In this document: positions 1 to 7,957 of the stretch, one piece after another
How positions within the stretch are numbered: the stretch's first letter is position 1
Layout of the letters: every line of letters begins with the position of its first letter
Source of the DNA: Chrysochromulina tobinii
Lineage: Eukaryota; Haptophyta; Prymnesiales; Chrysochromulinaceae
DNA length: 19,224 nt
Direction of reading: 5' to 3'
Assembly: GCA_001275005.1 (NCBI GenBank)
Contig: JWZX01001501.1
Coordinates: forward strand, 1 to 19,224
The notes under the pieces: generated by a model
Databases searched by the model: none
Seen by the model: the letters and a program-made list of their open reading frames with translations, nothing else
Told to the model about the DNA's origin: nothing
Position numbers and translations under genes: made by a program

Positions 1-2010
1 GCCCGGGCCAGCCACGCCCTCGCTGTCGCGTCCGGCGGTGGCGGCGCAGCCCGCACCCCCAGGCTCGGTGACGGCAGCGCACACGGCCATCGCATCCTCC
101 TTAGCTGGGGGCTGCAACGGCCTCGCCATCACCGACGGCACCCAAGACTGTCGGAGCCAGCCAGCCAGGCGCGCGCGGGAAGCGGCGCGGCAGGCGGGGT
201 CGGGTGCGGGCGGCGCTCCAGCGGCGACAGCAGCGGCGTCGGCGGCGGCGGCGGCGGCGGCGGCAAGGCGGGGTCCGGCGGCGCGCAGTCCCGGGGGCAG
301 CGGCACGAGCGACGGAGAGGTCACCTCGTCGAGATCATCCAATCGCGTCCACGCCGTGCGCGCCTCCGCCGTGCGCGCCTCCCTCATTGTCGCCGCCGAC
401 ACTCCCGTCATCGCGGCCGCCGCCGCGCCGGTTCCCCACAGCACCGTCCGCCCATGGTGATTATATTCACGCTCTCGTCGCTCGCGTTCGGAGCGCTCGA
501 CAGGACGCTCGCGATGCAGCTCGCCACCCGAGGCGCCTATCGTGGCCAGGCCGGGCTCTGCCAAGCCGTACCCGCCCCGCGAGGGCAGCAGAGTAGGCAA
601 TTCCTCCCCGGCCATAGCGGAGGTGTCTGGGTACTGCCGACGAGCGTCAGGTAAGCTGGCGCTGCGGCGGGATGTGGAGGTGAAGAGGGCATCGGCGGCG
701 CTGCCGCCCTCGCCGGCGCCGCCGCCCCCACCGGCGCCAGCGCCGCTTCCGCCGCTTCCGCCGCCAGCGGCCGCACGACCAGCCAGCTGCAGCTTCTGCG
801 CGGAGCGAGAGCGGAAGTAGCGAGACCAAAAGGTGGCCTCGGGCAGCTCCTGCGGCACCTTTTGGAGGAAGAGGGCGTGCACATCGGGGAATTCCTCAAA
901 GATGCGCAGCTTCATCGCTCCCGTGAGCCGGAAGCTCACCTGGCGCGCACTGCCGCCGCCGCCGCCGCCAGCACCGCCGCAGCCGCCGCCCCCACACACG
1001 CTCCCGGGCATGGTCGTCGCCGCCGCCTCTGCAGCGGCCGCCTCCCGCTCCTTTTTCGAATTGCTCTCGGCGGCAGCCTGCCTCTCCTCCTCCGAAGGCC
1101 GACGCGAGGCGAAGCCTTGCTGCTGGCTCGACAGGTAGAGCAGATGCCGACGCTGCGCCCAGAACTCGGTAGCCGTCAGTGCGCTCGGCACGAGCGCTTG
1201 GTACAGCGCTCGGAGGTCGCGATCCTGTGCGAGGAGCGCGGCGGCTGCCTCCCGCTCGGCTAGTGCCATCCCATCCATGGCCAGCCCGTCGTCGCCGCCG
1301 CCACCGCCGCCGCCACCGCTCACCGCTCCGACGCCGGCGGCGCGACTCCCCTCGCCGCTGCTCTCGTCGGGGCGCGGGCGCTTGACACCGCCCATCGCTG
1401 CCGAAGGGCCGGCGCCGAGCGGGGCCGGCGGGGTCTTGGCACGGGCCGCGCCGTTGGCTGTGGCGACGGCAGCGGCGCCGGAACTGGTGCTTGGCTGGTG
1501 AGGCCGGGCGGGTGGCACTGCGGCCAGGCTGCTTGCGCTCGCTGCGCTCGAGAGGCCGCCGCCGCCACCGCCTGAGCTACCTATAGCACCGGCTGCACGT
1601 GCAGCGCCGCTGGCGCCTGCAGCGGCGAACAGGCCGACTGCATCCATCTGCGCCTTGAGCGTATCACGCAGCCGGTCGCGCTCAGCCGTCGAGGTTGGGT
1701 CCGCCTCGGTCATGTCAAAGACGAACGAAACGCCGCCGGCCGCGGGCGTCGCCGTCACCTTGAGCTTCGGATTCGGCTTGCCGGCCTTAGACTGCTGAAA
1801 GGAGGCGACGTGCGCCACCTCGAGCTGCACAGACGCCTCCGCTGCGCCGTCCGATATCCACTCCAGGCGGTTCGGGTGCAGGCGCACGACGCCGCGGGTA
1901 CCATCGAGCAAGGCAGCCGCCTCGAAGAGCAGACCGCCCGCATCGTCATCCGCCGCGCCGCGTTCGAGACGGCGGAGCTCCGCATCCTCGTCCCCGTCGA
2001 CATCCGCCAT
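1..2010 (-). CDS. TFIIH core subunit p62/TFB1-like (GTF2H1), 3' end outside window
   Basis: The frame is open from the ATG at 2010 to position 1 (670 codons, no stop), so the C-terminus is missing. In TFIIH, p62 binds XPD and XPB partners and activators during transcription initiation and nucleotide excision repair. Residues about 26-115 look like the p62 PH domain (GVVRLHPNRLEWISD, then KLKVTATP and VSFVFDMTEAD). Residues about 255-290 are a first BSD domain (LRALYQALVPSALTATEFW) and about 365-405 a second (FPDVHALFLQ...ATFWSRYFRSR). A later GGYGL and NHHGRTVLWG fit the conserved middle of p62. The start has strong context (ACCATGGC); an in-frame ATG at 2025 would add five residues but has a weaker context. 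Long Gly, Ala and Ser tracts separate the domains and make the protein longer than the roughly 550-residue animal form. The family call is confident; the region below 500 is hard to align and could hide an intron. Confidence 0.85.
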   Translation of the reverse strand, partial: MADVDGDEDAELRRLERGAADDDAGGLLFEAAALLDGTRGVVRLHPNRLEWISDGAAEASVQLEVAHVASFQQSKAGKPNPKLKVTATPAAGGVSFVFDMTEADPTSTAERDRLRDTLKAQMDAVGLFAAAGASGAARAAGAIGSSGGGGGGLSSAASASSLAAVPPARPHQPSTSSGAAAVATANGAARAKTPPAPLGAGPSAAMGGVKRPRPDESSGEGSRAAGVGAVSGGGGGGGGDDGLAMDGMALAEREAAAALLAQDRDLRALYQALVPSALTATEFWAQRRHLLYLSSQQQGFASRRPSEEERQAAAESNSKKEREAAAAEAAATTMPGSVCGGGGCGGAGGGGGGSARQVSFRLTGAMKLRIFEEFPDVHALFLQKVPQELPEATFWSRYFRSRSAQKLQLAGRAAAGGGSGGSGAGAGGGGGAGEGGSAADALFTSTSRRSASLPDARRQYPDTSAMAGEELPTLLPSRGGYGLAEPGLATIGASGGELHRERPVERSERERREREYNHHGRTVLWGTGAAAAAMTGVSAATMREARTAEARTAWTRLDDLDEVTSPSLVPLPPGLRAAGPRLAAAAAAAADAAAVAAGAPPAPDPACRAASRARLAGWLRQSWVPSVMARPLQPPAKEDAMAVCAAVTEPGGAGCAATAGRDSEGVAGPG

Positions 2011-2035
2011 GGTGCGAGCAAACATGGAGCGAGCA

Positions 2036-2045
2036 AACACGTGTT
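2036..2045. promoter_or_regulatory. 10-bp palindrome with E-box/G-box CACGTG upstream of the p62 gene
   Basis: AACACGTGTT is a perfect palindrome 26 to 35 bases upstream of the p62 ATG and contains CACGTG, the core bound by bHLH and bZIP factors. It follows a short tandem of GCGAGCAAACA-like sequence (2014-2040). Its position suits a promoter element, but no binding is shown. Confidence 0.3.
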
Positions 2046-3537
2046 CGCCTATCAAGTTTGAGAAAGGGTCAGTTGAATCGACACACAAGGTACCGACCAG
2101 CCACTACCACACGAAACACAGGACAGACGGGCGCTGTCACCGCGGTCGCGTCGCTCGGTGGACTAACACACCGGCGAGGATTTTCAAGGATCCGGCCCCA
2201 CCCCCGCCCAGCCACGCTACATCTATCGGCCCCATGCCGGTAGTTCACCTGACTGGCCCCCCGTGCCCACGAGCAGGTACGACCTGTCCCCCGTGCCCGA
2301 CCCTAGGAGAACATGAAGAGCACACTGATCGTTGCGTAGAGGGGTGTGCCGTGTGCTAAGCACCCCCTGTAGTCGCGCAAGTCGATGAGGCCTGTTGATG
2401 TAGTCTGCTGACAGGAGCCTGCCCAGAGGCGTCGCAGAGCTGTCAGTCGGATAGGAGTTGCAGTCTCGTGCGCAGGGGCATCGCAGAGGCTTCGCGGGCG
2501 TGTTGCAGAGCAGTGTGATGGCGTCGCAGAGGAATCGCAAAGGCGTTTTGTTTGTTTTGAACTTCCAAGTTGTACCGACCGATCACACCACGCCGCGCCG
2601 CGCCGTACCAGGCGTTCACGAAGACACACATGGTAAGTTTGAGCTCTTCCTCACTAAGAGGGGATGACCTCCACACGGTTGACACAACAGAACAGGTCCC
2701 GGGAGTGGGCGGCGGCGCTACGCGCGCGCTGCTACCCACACGCACAGACAGACCTTCCCAAATCGCCCGCTCCCGGCAACTCGTGGCACGGCTCCGACGC
2801 CGGATCCAACACGACACACATCCCCCGGTTGGCCACGTACGAGACCCACTCACGCGCACGGTTGGGCGGGTGGGTTGCTGCGTAGTGGGTGCGCCGACCC
2901 GGTCCGCGCTCAGGTCCCGCGAACGCGACCGATTGCCGCGCCGACGATGAGTCGGAAATCCGCCGAGCGCGACGAAACCCTGCCGTCCGATCCCCTGCGA
3001 ATCCCACGCAGGCGGCGCCCGACGCGAATCCGTCCGCGCTCTCCCCCCTCCCCCTCATCCCCCCTCGACTCGCGCCGTCCTGGCTGCTCCACTGAGCGTG
3101 TAGACCCGCGACACGCGAAGGGAAAGGGACGCGCGCGCCGCTCCTCAAAGAAGAGAGAGCACCGCAGGGGACACCATCCTCTCGTCTGGGCTCAGTCAGT
3201 CAGTCAGTTTCGTCTGGGCTCTCACTGGCTTGAGTTTTGTCCAAACCCTCGCCTTCACGGTATTTTTGGAGATCAGGTTAGAGGTTTTGCTCCATAGTAG
3301 CAACGCATGAACGCAAGTACACGCATAACGCATTTGAGCGACCTATTGAAAAGAATCCCCCTAGATTCGATTCTCAAGACCCCCCCTCACCTCTGCCCTG
3401 CACTGACGTGGAGCGCACCCCCGTCCGCTCCAGGTCCTTCTTCGGCACCTCGATCGGCACCCGCTGGACCCACCCCTCCCCACCGAGCCCCCTCTCAAAA
3501 CGGGGAAAACCCCCTACCCGAGGGTAAAGCGTGCGTG
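2046..3537. other. Gene-free interval between p62 and SGNH genes
   Basis: About 1.5 kb in which no frame shows recognisable protein motifs. I see loosely repeated GCRTCGCAGAG motifs at about 2427, 2480 and 2521, two CCCCCCGTGCCC-like boxes near 2255-2300, and a CAGT microsatellite at 3192-3208. It must hold the p62 promoter at its left end and the 3' region of the SGNH gene at its right end. Small unrecognised genes cannot be excluded. Confidence 0.5.
3183..3221. repeat. CAGT microsatellite between two copies of CGTCTGGGCTC
   Basis: The 11-mer CGTCTGGGCTC occurs at 3183 and 3211 and brackets four CAGT units. This is a simple repeat with no sign of coding. Confidence 0.7.
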
Positions 3538-5247
3538 TCATCTAGAATGGAGCTCCGAGGACAGTGCCGCATGAAAGCTCGCCGGCGGCACAGCAAACAA
3601 AGGTCCAGCGCCAGAAGCCCCTACGGCTTGCGCGTTATGATGCCCAGCAAGCTGGCCAGCCTCGAGTAGAAGCGCGCGCATGGCGTCCGCTGCGCCGCGC
3701 GTCGAGCCTTCAACCAGCCAGGCATGCGGATCATCGTAGTTGCGGTAGCGCCCCAGCACGCGCACCATCTCAATCGAGGGTGGCTCATCGCGGGTGCTGC
3801 GGTCGGCAGCGGGGCCGCGCACATCTTCGGTACATGTCTCAGCGTGCTCGTGGGCAGCCTGCGAAGGTTGTGCTACCCAATCTCCCGGTCCGTGCGGTAG
3901 CTTCTGGTCCTGGATCTGGTGCTGGATCCGCACGAGCCACGTGGCGAAACCGGGGGCGTCGCGACTCGGTGTCGCGAGCTGCATCGGGATGGGCGCGCCG
4001 AGGATCGCCTCGATCTGCAGATAAGTCCTCACTGCATGGGTGTGGAGTCTCAATTGTATCTGGCCGGAGCGCAAGGCACCAAAGAGATGATGCCACTCGA
4101 GAAGGCGAGCGGCCTCCTGATTAGGAGCTTCCTTATTTGGAGGAGGCCACTCGAGAAAGCGAGCGGCCTCGTCGGCACCACCAGGCCTTTGAGCTACACG
4201 AGGATCTGATTGCCCTTGATTACGAGGGGCTGATTGCCCTTGATTGAACTGGATTGCCATCGGTTGCCCTTGATCCCCCTTGATGGCACTCGACTGCCCT
4301 TGAGCTACACGAGGGGCCATGAGAGACGGCGCCGGTCGCTGCACGGGCATGCGTGCGACCACATAGTTGCCTCCAAAAGCCTCCCGGAGCGCCTGGAGCA
4401 ATAGCGGCACGTGACGTCTCCCAAGATGGTGGTTCGCGTCGGGGTTGGCGAGGTCACACACGCCGTGCCCGCCCAGCAGCGGCGTGTACACGTCCAAATA
4501 GCGCAGCCCTCGCGCCGCCGCCTCGGCTTGCAGCCGCTCGCAGTAACAAAGGCCTTGGGCAGTGCGCACGGCGAGCGACGGCAGCTTCAGTGTCATGAGC
4601 TTGGCGCGAAAGTGGCGCTTGAAGCTGGCGCTCATGAAAGGAAGCGTGCAGAGTGACTCGCGCAGCGCGGCGTCGTCCACGACCGTCGGGAACGGCGACA
4701 TGATGTGCAGCTGCTCGCGCGTCACCGAGAGCGTCGCCAGCGCGTTGTCGATGAAGCAAAAGTACTTGCGCACCGAAGCGGCCGCGAAGGCTTCAAAGGC
4801 AAGCGACTGATCTTCGACCCACTTGAGGTAGTAGACAAAGTCGCAGTCGACCTGCCCAAACTTGAGGACCACCGCCTCACCTGGCTGCGTGCCTCGCAGG
4901 TCGCCTATGAGGGCTTCGCGGTACCCGGTGATCGAGTCGCAGTGGTGCAGGCCCATTGCCGAGCCGGCCGTGTACGGATAGGCAATGATGGTGGGCGAGT
5001 CGGCACCTGGTACAGCTGGCTCGACGCTGATAAACGTGTTCGCATGCGAGTCTCCGAAGAGCTTGATAGCCGAGAATTCCTTTGTTGGTGCCGGTGTGAG
5101 CTTGGCTGTAGGTTTTTGGACACCTCCGGACTCGCAGAATGCTCGCACCTCCTCCGGCGTCCACGCCAGCGCATCTGCAGGCAGTTCGAGGTCGTCCGCG
5201 AAGCTGTCCTGTTGGATGGCCTCTAGTGCCGCTCGAGCGAGGGGCAT
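3538..5247 (-). CDS. SGNH/GDSL-hydrolase-like protein with repetitive C-terminal tail
   Basis: From the first in-frame ATG (5247) this reads 569 residues to a TGA at 3538. Residues about 61-72 carry IKLFGDSHANTF, a block I motif whose GDS serine (residue 67) would be the nucleophile. A later KFGQVDCDFVYYLKW (about 129-143) sits where block III is expected, and NPDANHHLG (about 268-276) supplies an Asp and His for the block V dyad. The fold therefore fits SGNH esterases or acetyl-transfer enzymes such as those acting on polysaccharides; the substrate is unknown. After residue about 310 the sequence becomes Gln-rich (repeated QGQS) with two copies of EAARxLEW, then an unrecognised 180-residue region. 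The frame stays open upstream to 5328 without another ATG, so the true start may be in an upstream exon. No signal peptide is visible. Confidence 0.7.
   Translation of the reverse strand: MPLARAALEAIQQDSFADDLELPADALAWTPEEVRAFCESGGVQKPTAKLTPAPTKEFSAIKLFGDSHANTFISVEPAVPGADSPTIIAYPYTAGSAMGLHHCDSITGYREALIGDLRGTQPGEAVVLKFGQVDCDFVYYLKWVEDQSLAFEAFAAASVRKYFCFIDNALATLSVTREQLHIMSPFPTVVDDAALRESLCTLPFMSASFKRHFRAKLMTLKLPSLAVRTAQGLCYCERLQAEAAARGLRYLDVYTPLLGGHGVCDLANPDANHHLGRRHVPLLLQALREAFGGNYVVARMPVQRPAPSLMAPRVAQGQSSAIKGDQGQPMAIQFNQGQSAPRNQGQSDPRVAQRPGGADEAARFLEWPPPNKEAPNQEAARLLEWHHLFGALRSGQIQLRLHTHAVRTYLQIEAILGAPIPMQLATPSRDAPGFATWLVRIQHQIQDQKLPHGPGDWVAQPSQAAHEHAETCTEDVRGPAADRSTRDEPPSIEMVRVLGRYRNYDDPHAWLVEGSTRGAADAMRALLLEAGQLAGHHNAQAVGASGAGPLFAVPPASFHAALSSELHSR
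4092..4175. repeat. 54-bp tandem duplication inside the SGNH gene
   Basis: GCCACTCGAGAA followed by GCGAGCGGCCTC occurs at about 4092 and 4146, differing at one base. It encodes the two EAARxLEW segments of the tail, pointing to slippage or a recent duplication in coding sequence. Confidence 0.7.
4184..4315. repeat. TTGCCCTTGAT-type repeats in the coding tail of the SGNH gene
   Basis: TGCCCTTGA occurs repeatedly between two copies of TTGAGCTACACGAGG (about 4187 and 4299, 112 bp apart). The block encodes the Gln-rich QGQS/RVAQ stretch. The repeat keeps the reading frame. Confidence 0.65.
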
Positions 5248-5370
5248 CTCTTTGCGCACGTCGAGCGGGGGGCGCTGCCCGCGCGTGAAGAGCTGACTCG
5301 AAGAGCCGTCCAAACCATGCCAAACTAGTCAAGTCCGTCAAGTCAAGTCAAGACAAGTCCATAACGCAAG

Positions 5371-5540
5371 GGCGTGTGAACTTCACGCGCCCCGTCCAGC
5401 GCGGGCCGGGTCGTTTCGTCTCCCCGGCCCGCTCGCGCGCCGCATGCGCGCGCCTAGTGACAGTGACTGTCCCGCACGGTACACACTTACACGACTTCGG
5501 CCATTTCCTGCCCGTCGGGTAGCACTCGCTTAGGAGTGCG
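5371..5540. repeat. Cluster of short perfect inverted repeats upstream of the SGNH gene
   Basis: Consecutive foldbacks lie here: GGCGTG/CACGCGCC at about 5371-5392 (one extra base), GCGGGCCGGG at 5401-5410 with its exact complement at 5423-5432, a GC-rich near-palindrome around 5434-5453, GACAGT-G-ACTGTC at 5459-5471, and GCACTC/GAGTGC at 5522-5539. Their function is unknown; they sit 120-290 bases upstream of the SGNH ATG. Confidence 0.6.
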
Positions 5541-5656
5541 GACCATTGGGTTAATGAGCGACCCGTCCGAAGGATGGGGAGCATAACGCTATTTGCGCTT
5601 CGCTCCCGCATCCAACGTTCCTCATGGTGCCCGGCTGCTGCGCTCCCCAATGGTCC
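5540..5656. repeat. 117-bp segment bounded by perfect 11-bp inverted repeats
   Basis: GGACCATTGGG at 5540-5550 is exactly complementary to CCCAATGGTCC at 5646-5656. The interior has no coding signal. It could be a tiny non-autonomous transposon relic, but no target-site duplication is visible at its ends. Confidence 0.45.
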
Positions 5657-5680
5657 ATATTGCGCGCATGTCGCGACCTG

Positions 5681-5926
5681 CTCTTGCCTCTCCGGCCGGT
5701 GGCTCGCTCGAGTCGTCGGTCATGGGAATTGTTCGCTGGGGCCGCCGGTGTGCCCCTGACGGACTCAGGTTGGCTCTGCTCTTGGCCTCTCCGGTCGGCG
5801 GCTCGCTCGAGCCGTCGGTCGTAAGAATTGTTCGCTAGGGCCGCCGGTGTGCCCCTGACGGACTCCGGTCGGCTCTGCTCTTACTTCTCCGGTCGGCGGC
5901 TCGCTCGAGCCGTCGGTCGCGGGTTG
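5681..5926. repeat. 98-99 bp tandem repeat, two full units and a partial third
   Basis: Units begin at 5681, 5779 and 5878 with CTCTT and a few bases then TCTCCGG. Each contains GGCTCGctCGAGCC or a one-base variant, able to form a 6-bp hairpin. The first two units also share a GCCGCCGGTGTGCCCCTGACG block; the third is cut off where the CTG tracts begin. The hairpin motif recurs in diverged form at about 6142, 6172 and 6212. Confidence 0.8.
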
Positions 5927-5928
5927 TT

Positions 5929-6084
<156 letters not shown>

Positions 6085-6245
6085 GTCGACCTCCCCTGCA
6101 CGGGAAGGTGATCGCGCACCCTTCGCCGGATCAACGCTCGTCGGCTCTTTCGAGCTGTCGAGCGTAGCTGTCGGCTCTTTCAAGTCGTCGACGGTTACTT
6201 GCGAGGCGGCCGTAGGCTCGCTTGAGCCGACGGCCCCTGAAGGAT

Positions 6246-6269
6246 CTGCCAGCCGGTGAGGGCTGGCAG
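6246..6269. repeat. 8-bp stem hairpin before the second CTG tract
   Basis: CTGCCAGC and GCTGGCAG are perfect complements separated by eight bases, ending seven bases before the CTG tract starts. Confidence 0.6.
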
Positions 6270-6273
6270 CCTG

Positions 6274-6275
<2 letters not shown>

Positions 6276-6326
<51 letters not shown>
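6276..6326. repeat. Second CTG tract, 17 uninterrupted units
   Basis: This is a pure run of 17 CTG triplets. Like the first tract it is entered through TGTTCTGCTG, which suggests both come from one expanded ancestral motif. Confidence 0.9.
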
Positions 6327-6327
<1 letters not shown>

Positions 6328-6394
6328 GGCACAGCTGGACTGTGCCGACCGTGCCGACGCCCGGTGTGCGCGAGACAGTGCCACCAGCGTTAAG

Positions 6395-6788
6395 CTGAGT
6401 GCGCCTGAGTGCGCCTGAGTGCGCCTGAGTGCGCCTGAGCGCGCCTGAGTGCGCCCAAGGGCGCCCGAGAGACCTGAGTGGCGCCCGAGTGCGCCTAGGT
6501 GCGCCTGAGTGCGCCCGAGTGCGCCTGAGTGACGCCTGAGTGCGCCCGAGTGCGCCCGATTGACGCCTGAGTGCGCCTGAGTGGCGCCCGAGTGTGCCTA
6601 AGTGCGCCTGAGTGACGCCTGAGTGCGCCCTAGTGGCGCCTGAGTGCGCCCAAGTGCGCCAGAGTGACCGCTGAGTGCGCCTGAGTGCGCCTGAGTGCGC
6701 CTGAATGCGCCTGAGTGCGCCTGAGTGCGCCTGAGTGCGCCTGAATGCGCCTGAGTGCGCCTGAGTGCGCCTGAATGCGCCTGAGTGT
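6395..6788. repeat. 10-bp minisatellite (CTGAGTGCGC), about 39 units
   Basis: The 10-mer CTGAGTGCGC is repeated head to tail. The right half (6670-6788) is nearly pure; the left half has units lengthened to 11-13 bp (for example GAGTGACGC) and point variants. Because 10 is not a multiple of 3, all three frames are read in turn, which creates artificial long open frames. Confidence 0.9.
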
Positions 6789-6824
6789 CTGCATGCGCTC
6801 CAAGGTAGTGGGTGGGTGGGGAAG

Positions 6825-7048
6825 CAAGCGCCCCTCGCGCAAGCCAAGCCGGCTGCTTCAGTGTTCGACGTCGTGCAGGATGTGGTCGTCGGCCGGATTC
6901 GGCGGCCATTGCCACGGGTGCGCCATAGTGTCGGGCGGAGCAAGAGCTCCGCGGGAGAGGTAGCCGATGAGCTCGACATCGGCGGGCTTTTCAGCCCGCC
7001 TTGAGGAGAGCGGAGCAGTGTGAATGAGTTTTGGAGGGAGGCCCGGCT
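6825..7048. repeat. 224-bp direct repeat, copy 1, rich in hairpins
   Basis: It matches 7958-8181 at 223 of 224 positions without gaps (T versus C in the TCGYGCAGG segment). It contains GCGGAGCaagaGCTCCGC (6935-6952), GCCGATG/CATCGGC (6963-6983) and GGCGGGCttttcaGCCCGCC (6981-7000); the last two overlap by three bases. A short open frame on the plus strand ends within it at 7004. It is not a family I recognise. Confidence 0.85.
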
Positions 7049-7113
7049 GAAGTTGTTTAGCTACGCGGTAGCTGCACTGTCCAACTTCTTTGGGCCTCCC
7101 TCAAAATCTCATT
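7023..7113. repeat. 91-nt nested foldback (possible MITE or hairpin RNA)
   Basis: The outer arms at 7023-7044 and 7092-7113 pair at 20 of 22 positions without gaps. Inside them GAAGTTG (7049-7055) pairs with CAACTTC (7082-7088), and inside that AGCTAC-gcg-GTAGCT (7059-7073) forms a third hairpin. No target-site duplication is evident. In copy 2 of the neighbouring repeat the left outer arm survives, but GAAGTTG and the right arm are gone. Confidence 0.7.
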
Positions 7114-7130
7114 GGGCTCTCGACATCAAT

Positions 7131-7173
7131 ATAAGTGTTAAGCTGAGCTCCTAGGGGCTCTGCTAACGCTTAT
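7131..7173. repeat. 43-nt hairpin next to the foldback
   Basis: ATAAGTGTTA (7131-7140) pairs with TAACGCTTAT (7164-7173) with one G-T pair. The interior GAGC/GCTC (7145-7148, 7157-7160) continues the stem after a mismatch. It shares GTTAAGCTGAG with the edge of the 10-bp minisatellite near 6389. Confidence 0.55.
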
Positions 7174-7305
7174 GGTAGGACCGTTGCTAATGCGGGAGTG
7201 TGGGAGTGCGCGAATCGCAGCGGAGCGCCAAAGGGCGACCGCATACACTCAATGGACAGGCCGGGGGTTATCAAGTGATAGGTCCCGGTCATCATCCGCA
7301 AAGGT

Positions 7306-7560
7306 CCCGCAACGGTCCTAGAAAGATGGGCACAGCTGTAATAGCTGGCAAGCACAGCTGTAATAGCTGGCAAGCACAACCGAAATGGTTGGCAGGCACA
7401 ACCGAAATGGTTGGCAGGTGCGAGTATGGTCGATGATTCGGCCGGTCGCAACGGTCCCAAAATGATGGGGCACAGCTGTAATAGCTGGCAGGCACAGCTG
7501 CAATAGCTGGCAAGCACAACCGAAATGGTTGGCCAGGTGCGAGTATGGTCGCTGAGTCTG
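7306..7560. repeat. About 140-bp duplication carrying the first part of the hairpin array
   Basis: CGCAACGGTCC followed by a GATGGG-type spacer and 22-bp hairpin units begins at about 7308 and again at about 7447. Both copies end in GTGCGAGTATGGTCG. The first carries two units of each hairpin type, the second two and one. Confidence 0.7.
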
Positions 7561-7943
7561 CCGGACGCGGTGCACTTTTGATCGAGGGCACAACCGAAGG
7601 GGGTTGGCCAACGCGGTGCACTTTTGATCGAGGGCACAACCGAAGGGGTTGGCCAACGCGATGCATCTTGACCAGAGGCACAACCGAAGGGGTTGGCTTA
7701 GACTGATCAGAGGACAACCGAAATGGTTGGCCAGACGCGGTGCGTTTTCGATCAAGGGCACAACCGAAGTGGTTGGCCAGCGCGATGCATCTTGACCAGA
7801 GGCACAACCGAAGGGGTTGGCTTAGACTGATCAGAGGACAACCGAAATGGTTGGCCAGACGCGGTGCGTTTTCGATCAAGGGCACAACCGAAGTGGTTGG
7901 CCAGCGCGATGCATCTTGACCAAAGGCACAACAGCAATGGTTG
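7331..7943. repeat. Array of 15 intact small hairpins (two arm types) plus one decayed
   Basis: Type A, CAGCTgtaatAGCTG (one loop reads gcaat), starts at 7333, 7355, 7473 and 7495. Type B, CAACCgaaatGGTTG and loop variants gaagg, gaagt and gaaggg, starts at 7377, 7399, 7517, 7591, 7637, 7681, 7715, 7761, 7805, 7839 and 7885; 7929 has one broken pair. Early units are 22-23 bp apart and later ones 34-74 bp. From 7667 the array is organised as a 124-bp higher-order repeat (CTTGACC at 7667, 7791 and 7915). Confidence 0.85.
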
Positions 7944-7957
7944 GCCAGACGCGGAAT

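Noticed and set aside
645-656. Strong-looking splice donor CAG|GTAAGC on the plus strand near 650
   Set aside because: It lies antisense to the p62 coding frame, which is uninterrupted here; no plus-strand exon is evident.
6131-6979. 282-codon minus-strand frame with repeated TQAHSGALRR-type peptide
   Set aside because: It comes from the 10-bp minisatellite; the peptide repeats only because 30 bp is three units, and several frames are open at once.
6825-7004. Short plus-strand frame in the 224-bp block ending in GEVADELDIGGLFSPP, also present in copy 2
   Set aside because: With only one difference between copies, coding constraint cannot be tested, and there is no start context; not called a gene.
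7331-7943. CRISPR-like array
   Set aside because: The repeated unit is a short hairpin with spacers that are themselves repeated and vary from a few to about 60 bases; no cas-like gene, and the locus is eukaryotic.
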